A stretch of DNA of 64,000 bases, from NCBI RefSeq assembly GCF_028610705.1, contig NZ_JAQQWT010000010.1, positions 1 through 64,000 of the forward strand, in the 5' to 3' direction. Shown in pieces: positions 25,724 to 33,930 of this stretch. The DNA comes from Halalkalibacter alkalisediminis. Lineage in GTDB: Bacteria > Bacillota > Bacilli > Bacillales > Bacillaceae_D. The position numbers were made by a program, and so were the translations under genes. The notes beneath the pieces are model-generated. The model was not told the origin of the DNA. It did no database searches and saw only the letters and a list, made by a program, of their open reading frames with translations. Numbering within the stretch: position 1 is the stretch's first letter; each line of letters opens with the position of its first letter.

Positions 25724-25764
25724 AAATTCTTCTATTTAATAGAAGAGTTTTTTTATGTTCGTCT
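25693..25764 (+). terminator. Nested hairpin terminator over the YrzI stop codon
   Basis: Inner hairpin CTTCTATT-TA-ATAGAAG with a T-run (about 25727-25756) is enclosed by a perfect 14-bp outer pair: AGACGAACATAAAA (25693-25706, inside the coding region) and TTTTATGTTCGTCT (25751-25764). Confidence 0.75.
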
Positions 25765-25789
25765 CACTTGTGCAGAGCCTATAACTATA

Positions 25790-26395
25790 TTACACATCTG
25801 ACGGGTCCAGTTGTTTGATAAGCTCCGTCTCGCTTTCCATAGACTTAAGCCACATATCAACAAGTTCTATTCCGCTTATTATCTCTACCCCTAACCCCTC
25901 GGCATATTGCATGGCTTTATCCGTAAAACCTGCTGTTGTAATCACAAGTCCCCCTACAGCTCCCCATTTTTCCATATTAGAATGGACAAGCGCGATCGAC
26001 TCAAAGCTCAAATCATCTTTGACACATTTGACCTGCCCTAGGTATAACCCGTCTTCTCGACGATTTTCAAAATCCACACCAAAATCGCCACTTGCCTTAC
26101 TTACAAACATCTCGCCACCATAAATCGACTTAATAATATCTGCGACAAAATGCTCAAATGCTAACGGATCTTCTTTTATAAAGGTTGCACTGTACGAAGT
26201 CTCATCTTTGTTTTCTTTCTTAAAACGTAAATATAACCCCATCGCTAATGTTTGGCGTAATTCAATATCACTCTCAACCTTATCAAGTAGTAAGTCTGAG
26301 TATTCTTCTCTTTTGTGCTTCAATCGGATTCCGTTAATAAGCGTTAGGATCGTGATAAAAATAGCTGCTATCGTTATGATCGTTTGTAATTCCAC
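25790..26395 (-). CDS. Membrane-anchored Mrr-like restriction endonuclease
   Basis: A 201-residue protein. Residues 4-22 form a membrane segment followed by KHKRE, so the rest is probably cytoplasmic. The nuclease domain (about 75-185) has the Mrr/PD-(D/E)xK layout: FEHFVADIIKSIYGG, SGDFGVDFE (Asp108), GQVKCVK (Gln121-x-Lys123) and GGLVITTAGFTDKAMQYAE. Mrr-type enzymes cleave modified or foreign DNA. No methylase or specificity gene is nearby, so it is either a modification-dependent nuclease or a repurposed house-keeping one. A CTC-rich region with GAGGTGT precedes the ATG. Confidence 0.85.
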   Translation of the reverse strand: MELQTIITIAAIFITILTLINGIRLKHKREEYSDLLLDKVESDIELRQTLAMGLYLRFKKENKDETSYSATFIKEDPLAFEHFVADIIKSIYGGEMFVSKASGDFGVDFENRREDGLYLGQVKCVKDDLSFESIALVHSNMEKWGAVGGLVITTAGFTDKAMQYAEGLGVEIISGIELVDMWLKSMESETELIKQLDPSDV

Positions 26396-26402
26396 TCTTT
26401 AA

Positions 26403-26870
26403 CACCTCCATTAGTAAGTGTGTACAAAAGGAGGCACTGTCAAACAAGACGGTGGTAAATCCATAGGCACTGATAAAGGTACGGTTTTCACCTTTTTCAA
26501 TAGCCTTTAAGCAATGAGTGGCACCGTTGCTTTGTCCTAAGCCTAGGGATTTTAGATGCGTGGCTTCGTTGGTAAAATTAGGTGATTTAGGTGTTAGCAA
26601 AATTGATTCCACCACATGGTCGAAGGCAATTGAAGCGATTCATCACCGTGGTCCTGATTCAACAGGGCCATATGGCCACTCTTCCTTCTGTGACTTCATC
26701 AACCATCTTAATAAGATCATGATCAAATGAAGCACTAATATTCGGACTTCAAGGTTAAACTATTGAATTAACTTCCAAAACTTTCTAACTATTATTAGGA
26801 TTAATTCTGTAGCATTTGTATCTTTTATTTCAATCACCATTTTCATACTGAAAAAGCGGAAAAAATTTCG
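26403..26870. other. Interval with unexplained open frames and remnants
   Basis: A leftward frame of about 75 codons (from 26615) without RBS and a rightward stretch reading AIEAIHHRGPDSTGPYG (about 26620-26675) are visible. The latter resembles the glutamine-amidotransferase segment of asparagine synthetase (HRGPDS). Both are isolated fragments, and the junction could mark an old insertion or deletion. No intact gene is supported. Confidence 0.35.
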
Positions 26871-27278
26871 TTAACTGTTAGAGTTCCCTTTGCCTTTAAA
26901 GGGACATTCTCCATTTAAGTCTTGAAAATAAAATCCTGCATCAAGTTGTTTCACTTCTTCAAGCAACAATTCATCAACTCTTCCTTCTCCTTCTGTTGTT
27001 CGGTCAACCATCGGATCATGAATAGCCAGTAAATACTCATCTTTTGTTATATGTATATTAAACTCCAATGCATCGACACCTAACTCTACCGCTTATTCGA
27101 AAGCAGCCAATGTGCTTGATGGAGCGAGATGCTCTCCACCTTGATAAGCTATAATCAAAGGGTCCTCTCCATGAGAAAATGGTTTTACTTCTCTTCTTAA
27201 AAAATTCAATGTTATCCAAATAACGAACAGAACTCCTAGCACGATCAGTACTGTTTTTTTCTTCGATTTCTTTCTCAT
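26871..27278 (-). pseudogene. Glycerophosphodiester phosphodiesterase, broken
   Basis: From an ATG at 27278 the minus strand gives a membrane anchor (VLIVLGVLFVIWITLNFL) and the GDPD start LIIAYQGGEHLAPSSTLAAFE, where HRG-x-x-x-x-PENT is normally found. An in-frame TAA follows at 27093. The same frame then continues AVELGVDALEFNIHITKDEY to LAIHDPMVDRTTEGEGRVDE, with the catalytic HDP motif, and ends at 26871 after PFKGKG. About half of the TIM barrel is missing. One nonsense codon plus a 3' truncation make this a pseudogene. Confidence 0.85.
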
Positions 27279-27390
27279 AAGATTTCTTCCCTTCGATTTT
27301 CATCTCTAGTCGTATACGCTTCTTTTCAATCATTCGCCTGCTCGTTAAAAAACCACTGATCCCTTGCAAAAAGGATCAGCGGTACGAATA

Positions 27391-28488
27391 TTACTCTTTA
27401 TTTATGACCTTCTCAATTTCCTCTAAAATCTCCATTTTAATTTGATCTATTTTCGTAAAGTCCATTGCCTCAATATAAAAAGATTCCAGCTTATCGCGCA
27501 GTTGCTTGGCTTCTGCTAAATAAGACACTCCTTCTTTCATCTTATCCTTATAAGGTTTCGTTGTCCTTGCGATGTCTTCTGCAAATTTTTCATCTGTTTC
27601 TGGGGCGATACACCTTGTATACATATCCACAACTTCATCCGTTTCTCTTTCTGGAAAATACTCATGCGGTGCGGTACTATCAAAAATAGCAATCCCTTGT
27701 TCTCTGAGGATAACCATATCTAAACTGTGCGGATCAAAGCCACAATGATACACCTCAACATCAAACCCTTTGGCTTCTCCCGCTGCTGCAATTTTTTTAA
27801 GCATCGTTGATTTACCAGAGCCAGCTCTTCCTTTTATAAAATAACGTTTCTCTACATCCTCTGTTAGATTTTGAATAAAGTCAACAGCACCTTTCGGGGT
27901 TGCTGCACCTAAAAAACGATGCTTCACTGTAGATTTTTTGTTTGACGTATCGTCATCAAAAAACAGTGTAATTAATTCATTGGTTAATTGATTCGCTTCC
28001 TCAAAATCCATATTATTAATATATATTTCCTCAATATCATCATGAGCCTTCAAAGCGGCTGCGAATGTATCGTATGCGGTTTGAAATTTCCGAGAAATTT
28101 CTTTGTTCAATTTAAGTATTTCTTCCTTATGAACAGCCAGTTTCTCTGAATCCCACGCTACTCCTAAATTCACATATTCATCTATAATTCCAGGGGCTTT
28201 CGGTTCAATAACATGAGGTGCAGTTCCATCCACTATTCCAATTTTGAATTTAGGGATAATGACGCCATCAATCGAGTTATTGTCGGAAGAACAATGTAAA
28301 TATTCGATATCCAACCCTTTACTGACCATTTGCTCGCCAACAGCCTTCATAAGTGAGGACTTTCCTGTTCCAGGACCTCCCTTTAAAATAAATAAACGGT
28401 TTAATTGATTTAATGCATCTTCATAAAGGCTATAAAATCCTTTTGCTGTGTTTCCCCCTGCATAATAGTTACGAATTTTACCACTCAT
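27391..28488 (-). CDS. Tandem P-loop ATPase of the PRK06851 type
   Basis: A 365-residue protein made of two homologous P-loop modules: Walker A GGPGTGKSS (about residue 37) and GRAGSGKST (about 223). Each is followed by a YLHC/VYHC-x-x-D segment and a GIVDGTAPH or AIFDSTAPH motif at the expected switch/Walker B position. The duplicated TAPH-E motif is characteristic of this conserved but uncharacterised Firmicutes family. It is soluble. ATP or GTP binding is well supported, but the substrate is unknown. It stands alone with AGGGTGA before the ATG. Confidence 0.75.
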   Translation of the reverse strand: MSGKIRNYYAGGNTAKGFYSLYEDALNQLNRLFILKGGPGTGKSSLMKAVGEQMVSKGLDIEYLHCSSDNNSIDGVIIPKFKIGIVDGTAPHVIEPKAPGIIDEYVNLGVAWDSEKLAVHKEEILKLNKEISRKFQTAYDTFAAALKAHDDIEEIYINNMDFEEANQLTNELITLFFDDDTSNKKSTVKHRFLGAATPKGAVDFIQNLTEDVEKRYFIKGRAGSGKSTMLKKIAAAGEAKGFDVEVYHCGFDPHSLDMVILREQGIAIFDSTAPHEYFPERETDEVVDMYTRCIAPETDEKFAEDIARTTKPYKDKMKEGVSYLAEAKQLRDKLESFYIEAMDFTKIDQIKMEILEEIEKVINKE

Positions 28489-28605
28489 CTAATCACCCTT
28501 TCTTTCCTTTTACCTCAACATATGTAGATATTCTCACAAGGGTGAATGCCTAACTTTGTTATATTTACTCTTTTTCATTATCAATGTTAGATTTGGATCT
28601 ACAGC

Positions 28606-28636
28606 AAAAAAAGCCTAACATCTACATGTTGGGCTT
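28606..28636 (-). terminator. Terminator of the 80-residue gene
   Basis: On the minus strand AGCCCAACAT and ATGTTAGGCT pair around GTAG and run into TTTTTT, just after the stop of the leftward gene at 28655. Confidence 0.8.
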
Positions 28637-28654
28637 TCTTCTGGCAATTTCCAT

Positions 28655-28897
28655 CTAGCCAATTTTCTCTTCGTTAGCGCCATCATTCAATAACGCACGC
28701 TTATTAAGTGTTAACTCATTTCTATTTACTAAATAGTTCATGTGTTCCGAGGGCATTGAACCGTGACCTTTTCCATTTCCGAGAGTAAATTGAATGGTTT
28801 TTTCACTTTGCCGAATAATAGTTAGCAATTCAGCTGAGTTAAAATGTCCTTTCGCTGTTTGAGCAATTTTATATTCCGTTCCCTTTTCAAATGTCAT
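28655..28897 (-). CDS. Small hypothetical protein, 80 residues
   Basis: The ATG at 28897 follows AAAAGGGGGG, giving a protein that begins MTFEKGTEYKIAQTAKGHFN. A longer frame to 28999 lacks a better start. It is soluble, with a Gly-rich centre (TLGNGKGHGSMPSEHM) and no recognised family. A terminator follows. Confidence 0.6.
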   Translation of the reverse strand: MTFEKGTEYKIAQTAKGHFNSAELLTIIRQSEKTIQFTLGNGKGHGSMPSEHMNYLVNRNELTLNKRALLNDGANEEKIG

Positions 28898-29338
28898 CAA
28901 GGACCCCCCTTTTGAAGTTTTGCTGTTAGTATCTCTCATATGATTCGTTTCATACATAAATATTCCATTCCTTCCAAACCTATACTTGTATAAGAACAAC
29001 TTACTTATGCTAATAAGTCACTGAAGTTGTTCTTGAAAAAGGGGAATATGACCTCGTTTTTTCAAAAAAACTTATTTTGAATTATATTGAGGTGAAATGG
29101 TGAGTATCCAAGTTACTTTACCTTTGTCTCTTTTTTAATGATTCTTGTATGCTGATTACCTACTATGTAGGAAAAAGAGTAGAAAACAGTTTTTTAAATA
29201 TATTCCGTCATGTTAAGGAATGAGACAATAGAAGTAACCTCGCTTTATAAATCCCACATAAAAACCTGTAGAGCAGTTTTTTACAGGAATATTTTTAGTT
29301 TTACTGATTAGTTTCATTATACCTAGTGAAGAACGCCC
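28898..29338. other. Intergenic region with a possible truncated gene
   Basis: At about 29090-29140 a plus-strand start MVSIQVTLPLSLF preceded by GAGGTG stops after 13 codons. A neighbouring frame reads MLITYYVGKRVENSFL, which may be the ruined start of a transporter. A hairpin CCTGTAGAGCAGTTTTTTACAGG-type structure (about 29261-29290) lies before the amine-oxidase stop. Confidence 0.3.
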
Positions 29339-30685
29339 TTACCTTTTAAAATACCTTATTACTTCTGTTGCCGCTCTCTCCCCTGATTGAACTGCGCCTT
29401 CCATATACATTCTCCACTCTGTAGCGGTTTCTGTTCCCGCCCAATGTAAGGGACCTATAGGAGGTAAGATCGTTTGGCCGAATTGGCTGATTATACCTGC
29501 TGAAAAATGGGTTCCATATCCTCCACGAGTCCACTCCTCAGCTGACCAATCTTTTTCATGAATTTCCCTTGTTTGTAGGGCCTCTTTTCCAAAAAAGCGG
29601 ACGAGATTCTCTCTTTCTTCTTTCTTTCGCATTTCAGACGACTTTTCGCTCAATTTTCTGGCAGAGTCACCCGTAACGAGTGCAGTCAAAACACCGTTTT
29701 TGCTTTTTGGTGAAGAACTATCTATTGTTAGTTTTACTAGCCCTTGATTAGAATAAACCATACCGCTTAACCCTTGCTCTCTCCAAAAAGGTCGCTCATA
29801 AACAAAAATAATTTTGATGACGGATGGTAATCCTGCTCGCTCATTGAGTTGAGCTCGATTCGCCGGTAGTGGAGGATCAAAATGGATTCGTGTTAATAGG
29901 TTCGGAGGCATGGCTACAATCACTTTTTTCGCTTTCCACGTTTGTTGATCTGTAAAAACTACAGCTTGATTATCCTCATACGTTATAGTCTTTACTGGAC
30001 TATCATATCGAATTTGTTCGTTTAATGACTCGGATATTTTTCTAACAAGGCATTCTGCTCCCTCTTCTATCCAAAGATCTTCAGCTGTTAGCAAGCGCTC
30101 AATTGACCCAGCTCCCCTTATACACCACAGCAAGTCTAGTGTCGATACTTCATATAATTTGCTGCATAAGGCTTCTTCTAGTAAAAGACGATAAAAGGAT
30201 TTTGCTAAAGGGGTGTATGTATGTAATTCAAGGAATTCTTCTACCGTTTTTTTATCCAGCTCCCTAGCAAGTTGGGACTCCCAAGGTTGAGTAGAATTTA
30301 TTTTCTTACTTCGTTTGTTTAACTCTCTCTTAAAATGACAGATATCTACTTGTTCGAAGAGTGACATCGATGGCCACGCCTTTTCCGTTTTTTCGATTAC
30401 TCCATCGATATCATAAATCGTTTTCCCCTCTCGGTAAGTTGAAACTAGCCTAAGTCCATAATCACGTACTAACTTCTTCACTCTTTCATGGTAAGGACTT
30501 ATCCATTGTGCACCTAAATCAACCGGTACACCCTCCCCTGATTCGATTGTATGAATTCGTCCACCCGCGCGACTACGCGCTTCTAATAGAACAAACGGAA
30601 TTTTGTGTTTCTTTAATTCAAGCGCAGAGACCAAGCCGCTTAAACCAGCCCCTATTATCACAACATCTATTTCTTTGACTCCCAC
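29339..30685 (-). CDS. Flavin monoamine oxidase-family protein
   Basis: A 448-residue FAD-dependent amine oxidase. The N-terminal dinucleotide fold has VVIIGAGLSGLVSALEL and LEARSRAGGRIHT; then DLGAQWISP, the substrate domain, and the C-terminal FAD motif PLHWAGTETATEW with MEGAVQSGERAA. Enzymes of this group oxidise amines to imines with release of peroxide. The Cys that covalently holds FAD in mammalian MAO (GGC-Y) is replaced by GGYG here, so FAD is probably non-covalent. There is no signal peptide. Monocistronic by spacing. Confidence 0.9.
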   Translation of the reverse strand: MGVKEIDVVIIGAGLSGLVSALELKKHKIPFVLLEARSRAGGRIHTIESGEGVPVDLGAQWISPYHERVKKLVRDYGLRLVSTYREGKTIYDIDGVIEKTEKAWPSMSLFEQVDICHFKRELNKRSKKINSTQPWESQLARELDKKTVEEFLELHTYTPLAKSFYRLLLEEALCSKLYEVSTLDLLWCIRGAGSIERLLTAEDLWIEEGAECLVRKISESLNEQIRYDSPVKTITYEDNQAVVFTDQQTWKAKKVIVAMPPNLLTRIHFDPPLPANRAQLNERAGLPSVIKIIFVYERPFWREQGLSGMVYSNQGLVKLTIDSSSPKSKNGVLTALVTGDSARKLSEKSSEMRKKEERENLVRFFGKEALQTREIHEKDWSAEEWTRGGYGTHFSAGIISQFGQTILPPIGPLHWAGTETATEWRMYMEGAVQSGERAATEVIRYFKR

Positions 30686-30768
30686 ACATCATTCCTACTT
30701 TCATTAAATGAGCTTTTTTAGTTCAGTATTTGGTTGAATGGTGCGGTTTTATGCATGTCTATTACATA

Positions 30769-30802
30769 CAAAAGAGAGTGACCTTCAGCCACTCTCTCTT
30801 GT
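30769..30802 (-). terminator. ppaC terminator
   Basis: AGAGAGTG(G) and CACTCTCT pair around CTGAAGGT downstream of the leftward ppaC, with T residues following on the minus strand. Confidence 0.65.
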
Positions 30803-30841
30803 ATGTACGAGGATTGGATGTTGCAAACCTCATAAGCCTTA

Positions 30842-31771
30842 TTATTTCGAGAATCCTTCTGTTAATTGTGGTACCACTTGCTTCTTACGTGATACAACAC
30901 CCTCGAGCGTAGCTGTGTGGTTCTCTAATTTAACATTAAATCCTTTTTCAACAGCTTCCGTTTCTTTTCCTAAAGCCAATACAACAGAATCGTTATTTAA
31001 AATATCTGTTACAACTAATACAAACAAGCTTAATTCTTTCTCCGCAATCACTTGAGTAATTGCTTCTTCTAACTCAGCTTGTCGTGATAGAACATCATTT
31101 GTATCGACTGCATTTACTTGAGCAATTTCAACTTTGTTGCCCGCCATATCAAACTCTTTCGCGTCTAGAGTGATTAATTGGCTAATCGTTTTATCACTTA
31201 AATCCGCTCCAGCTTTTAGCATCTCTAAACCGTACGCCGCACTATCTACTTCAGCAATTTTTGCTAGTTCTGCTGCTGCATCAACATCTTCTTGCGTGCA
31301 CGTTGGCGATTTAAATAAAAGAGAATCAGAGATAATCGCCGATAGCATTAACCCAGCGATTTCTTTAGTAATGGAAACATTTTTCTCTTTATATAATTTT
31401 AATAAAATTGTTGCTGTACAACCGACTGGCTCAGCACGGTAGTATAGCGGATCTGTTGTTTCGAAATTGGCAATGCGATGATGATCAATAACCTCTAATA
31501 CACGAACGTCATTAATATCACTCGCACTTTGTTGACGCTCATTGTGATCCACCAAGATGACGTTATCCACTTCATTCGCAACTGTTTCAACTAAACGCGG
31601 TGCTTCTGCTTTAAAGTAATCCAACGCATATTGAGTCTCTCCATTAACTTCACCTAAACGAACAGGTTCTACATTTAAACCTAGCTTACTTTTTAAATCA
31701 GCATAGGCAATTGCTGAACAAATTGTATCAGTGTCTGGATTTTTATGACCAAAAATAAGTACTTTTTCCAT
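30842..31771 (-). CDS. ppaC: Manganese-dependent inorganic pyrophosphatase
   Basis: A 309-residue family II pyrophosphatase of the DHH superfamily. It hydrolyses pyrophosphate to two phosphates in the cytoplasm, using Mn2+. Visible motifs: [14 protein letters not shown] (metal-binding His and Asp), [17 protein letters not shown] (the DHH motif) and the C-terminal SRKKQVVP with the substrate-binding Arg and Lys. The ATG at 31771 is chosen because AAGGAG lies eight bases upstream and gives the usual 309 residues; a GTG three codons earlier overlaps that site. Confidence 0.97.
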   Translation of the reverse strand: MEKVLIFGHKNPDTDTICSAIAYADLKSKLGLNVEPVRLGEVNGETQYALDYFKAEAPRLVETVANEVDNVILVDHNERQQSASDINDVRVLEVIDHHRIANFETTDPLYYRAEPVGCTATILLKLYKEKNVSITKEIAGLMLSAIISDSLLFKSPTCTQEDVDAAAELAKIAEVDSAAYGLEMLKAGADLSDKTISQLITLDAKEFDMAGNKVEIAQVNAVDTNDVLSRQAELEEAITQVIAEKELSLFVLVVTDILNNDSVVLALGKETEAVEKGFNVKLENHTATLEGVVSRKKQVVPQLTEGFSK

Positions 31772-31896
31772 TTGTTCCACTCCTTATGTATATGATTAGG
31801 GTTTTGATTCCTCAATTGCTAATTTTACCATTACCTCATGCGGACAACAATATTTAATAGAATCTTTTTCCTAGTTTTATGATCTGTTTTCCCTCT

Positions 31897-33189
31897 TTAA
31901 TCTTCAATAATAGATCGCAATTGATTCATTTTTCCCTTTAGATACTTTAGGTCTTTCTGATGCAGAACGTTTTTATTAAAGCTTTCACTAATATATTGGC
32001 TAAAGTGCCAAATTTCTTTTTGAACGGATTTATCATTTTCTTCTGCAATTAGGATAAATGCATCATATGCAGCCAGTAAAACTGAAATATCTTCTCGACC
32101 ATAATGACAGATTTGATAGAAAGTCGCATAAAGCACATCTTCAATTGGTTTTTGTGGAGCAATTACTTTTACACCACTTTCGTCTGAGTAGATCGTGTAA
32201 CAGCCATCCTGTTTGCATACATCAGCTAAAAGTCTTCCTAAATGTAAAAGGCCATCAATCGCTGTATTCGGATCATTGATTCCCGGTGATATCGCTCGAA
32301 GTGTTACTTCTACCACTTTGCGAATGCCAAACTCTACATCTTGAAGAATGGTCCGCTCTACACCGACCTCTACAAATTTATGCATATTTACATGAGGGAA
32401 TTTCTTTTGATAATAGACGGTAATTAGCGGTTTATTTTCTGTTATAAATGCGCCAATTAATTGATTGACCTCGATCACGAGATTATGCTTTCGCGCTAGG
32501 TTATATAAATGATGATATTCAATTAACTGAATATAGCCAAAGGATTCACTTTTGAACTCCTTCTTTGAATATAAATGAAGGGGAATCTCAGGTTTTGTCT
32601 TTGCAATCGTTATCCTTTCATTTCGCTTCTTTGTCTTTTTCCGGTCTTTTACCGTTTCCAACGTTTGCCTTGTTAAATCACTTATTAGCTTGTTCACTTG
32701 GATTGACGTTGCTACAAAGTGAATAAAGTAAGCAAAGAAAGCGAGGCATACAATTGAGAATAGGACAGCAATAGTAGCACCCAACACTTCATATTCTAAA
32801 TCTTCCCTCATGAATAACAAGGATAGGATGCTATACATGAATCCTCCCATGTAAACCCCTAGAACCCTCATCGTGACTTTATTCGTAATGAAATCAGATA
32901 AAGTTCTCGGTGAAAACTGCGAAGAATATGTCGTTAGTACAACCATAATGGTTGAAAAAGTTATGGTGATCATCGTTAATAATGCAGCCGAAATGGTGGC
33001 GAATATCGTCTGTGCTAAACTTACACTAATCAATAAGTTAGCCGGAACTACGGCCTCCACTTTATCGCCATGAGCCGTATCAATCCAAATAATGAAACCC
33101 GCTAGAAAGGAAGAAACGATACAATAAGCACTCGGTATTAACCAAATATTTTTTCTGACTTTTAACACCCATTCGATCACACCGGACAC
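31897..33189 (-). CDS. DUF2254 membrane protein
   Basis: A protein of about 430 residues. It has four membrane segments in the first 165 residues (about 15-37, 52-80, 105-125 and 133-160), then a long cytoplasmic domain. Residues FSTIMVVLTTYSSQFSPRTL and VTLRAISPGINDPNTAIDG are characteristic of DUF2254, predicted membrane proteins of unknown function. The start is a GTG; either the first (33189) or the GTG at 33180, better spaced from AAAGGG, could be used. It stands between ppaC and the CstR-like gene. Confidence 0.85.
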   Translation of the reverse strand: MSGVIEWVLKVRKNIWLIPSAYCIVSSFLAGFIIWIDTAHGDKVEAVVPANLLISVSLAQTIFATISAALLTMITITFSTIMVVLTTYSSQFSPRTLSDFITNKVTMRVLGVYMGGFMYSILSLLFMREDLEYEVLGATIAVLFSIVCLAFFAYFIHFVATSIQVNKLISDLTRQTLETVKDRKKTKKRNERITIAKTKPEIPLHLYSKKEFKSESFGYIQLIEYHHLYNLARKHNLVIEVNQLIGAFITENKPLITVYYQKKFPHVNMHKFVEVGVERTILQDVEFGIRKVVEVTLRAISPGINDPNTAIDGLLHLGRLLADVCKQDGCYTIYSDESGVKVIAPQKPIEDVLYATFYQICHYGREDISVLLAAYDAFILIAEENDKSVQKEIWHFSQYISESFNKNVLHQKDLKYLKGKMNQLRSIIED

Positions 33190-33306
33190 CCTTTCCTCAT
33201 TAGATGTCTATATGGTTTCCAAAGACAAGCAGATTATCAGAATCACCGAGGACCGCTAAAAAAGTTGGTTATATCTTTTGGATGGCCTCGAAGCCATTTA
33301 AATATT

Positions 33307-33347
33307 TTAAAAGCCAGCTATGAGTGGTACTCATTGCTGGCTTTTAA
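33307..33347 (-). terminator. Terminator downstream of the CstR-like gene
   Basis: AAAAGCCAGC and GCTGGCTTTT form the outer stem with additional TGAGT/ACTCA pairing inside, ending in T residues on both sides. Confidence 0.75.
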
Positions 33348-33378
33348 CGTGCGGATTCATTGCTCCTTGTCAGTGGAT

Positions 33379-33494
33379 TCACGTCTCTTTTAACGTTGAG
33401 AAATGACATCCTTTTTCTTTTAATTTTCTAATGAGTGTAGGCAAGATTTGGATGGTCTGTTCAAGCTCATGAAGTAAAAGAATAGATCCACTAG
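33379..33494 (-). pseudogene. Polysaccharide deacetylase C-terminal remnant
   Basis: The minus strand reads SGSILLLHELEQTIQILPTL followed by IRKLKEKGCHFSTLKET and a stop. This is the C-terminal LLH-D...T...LP.LI..LKEKGY.F.TL motif of NodB-type deacetylases. Only about 40 residues remain, and they begin inside the end of the CstR-like gene in another frame. Confidence 0.55.
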
Positions 33495-33751
33495 CGACTC
33501 TTGACTAATAAGTTCACCGCTTCTTGTATAAATACTTCCGTATCTTCGCCTTTATTAATTTGTTCCCTTACACATTGTTCTAGATTCGTGCTCACAACTA
33601 GACCGATCGTACGGTCAAGTGCATTTCTTGCAGCTGACATTTGTGCTACGAGGTCTTTACAATCTTTTTCCTCCTCCATCATTCTTAACAATGCCCGAAC
33701 TTGTCCTTCTACTCGTTTCACTCTATTTTTCATTTGATCATTGTATTTCAT
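33491..33751 (-). CDS. cstR: CsoR-family repressor, CstR-like (persulfide sensor)
   Basis: An 86-residue all-helical repressor of the DUF156/CsoR family. With the ATG at 33751 (AAAGGGGTG six bases upstream) the two conserved cysteines fall at 31 and 60, as in S. aureus CstR, and the Cu-binding His of CsoR is replaced by Asn56. EKDCKDLVAQMSAARNALDR, NLEQCV and the ending QEAVNLLVKS also match CstR. CstR senses reactive sulfur species and controls sulfide-oxidation genes (rhodanese, SQR, persulfide dioxygenase). None of these is adjacent here; a deacetylase remnant follows instead. Confidence 0.75.
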   Translation of the reverse strand: MKYNDQMKNRVKRVEGQVRALLRMMEEEKDCKDLVAQMSAARNALDRTIGLVVSTNLEQCVREQINKGEDTEVFIQEAVNLLVKSR

Positions 33752-33860
33752 TTGGTTCACCCCTTTATTCCATTTCTTTCTCTTATCATATTTTATACAC
33801 GCTAGGGTATGTCGTCAAGCGTTGTTCCGTTAACTCAATTCCTTTGGTAGAAAATGTTTG

Positions 33861-33890
33861 TTGAATACCGAACGTATTTTCGCATATAAT
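33861..33890 (+). promoter_or_regulatory. SOS (LexA-controlled) promoter
   Basis: CGAACGTATTTTCG (33869-33882) matches the Bacillus LexA/DinR box CGAACRNRYGTTYG at all but one position. It lies in the 18-bp spacer between TTGAAT (33861-33866) and TATAAT (33885-33890), so bound LexA would cover the promoter of the polymerase operon. Confidence 0.85.
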
Positions 33891-33930
33891 AAATTACAAA
33901 CATCTGTTCTTATTCGGAGTGTGAGCTTTC

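Noticed and set aside
26334-26730. A leftward 93-codon frame and an overlapping rightward frame reading HHRGPDSTGPYG, possibly an IS or asparagine-synthetase relic
   Set aside because: No ribosome-binding site, no inverted repeats and no continuous family match; only a short motif is recognisable, so I list it as an unexplained interval.
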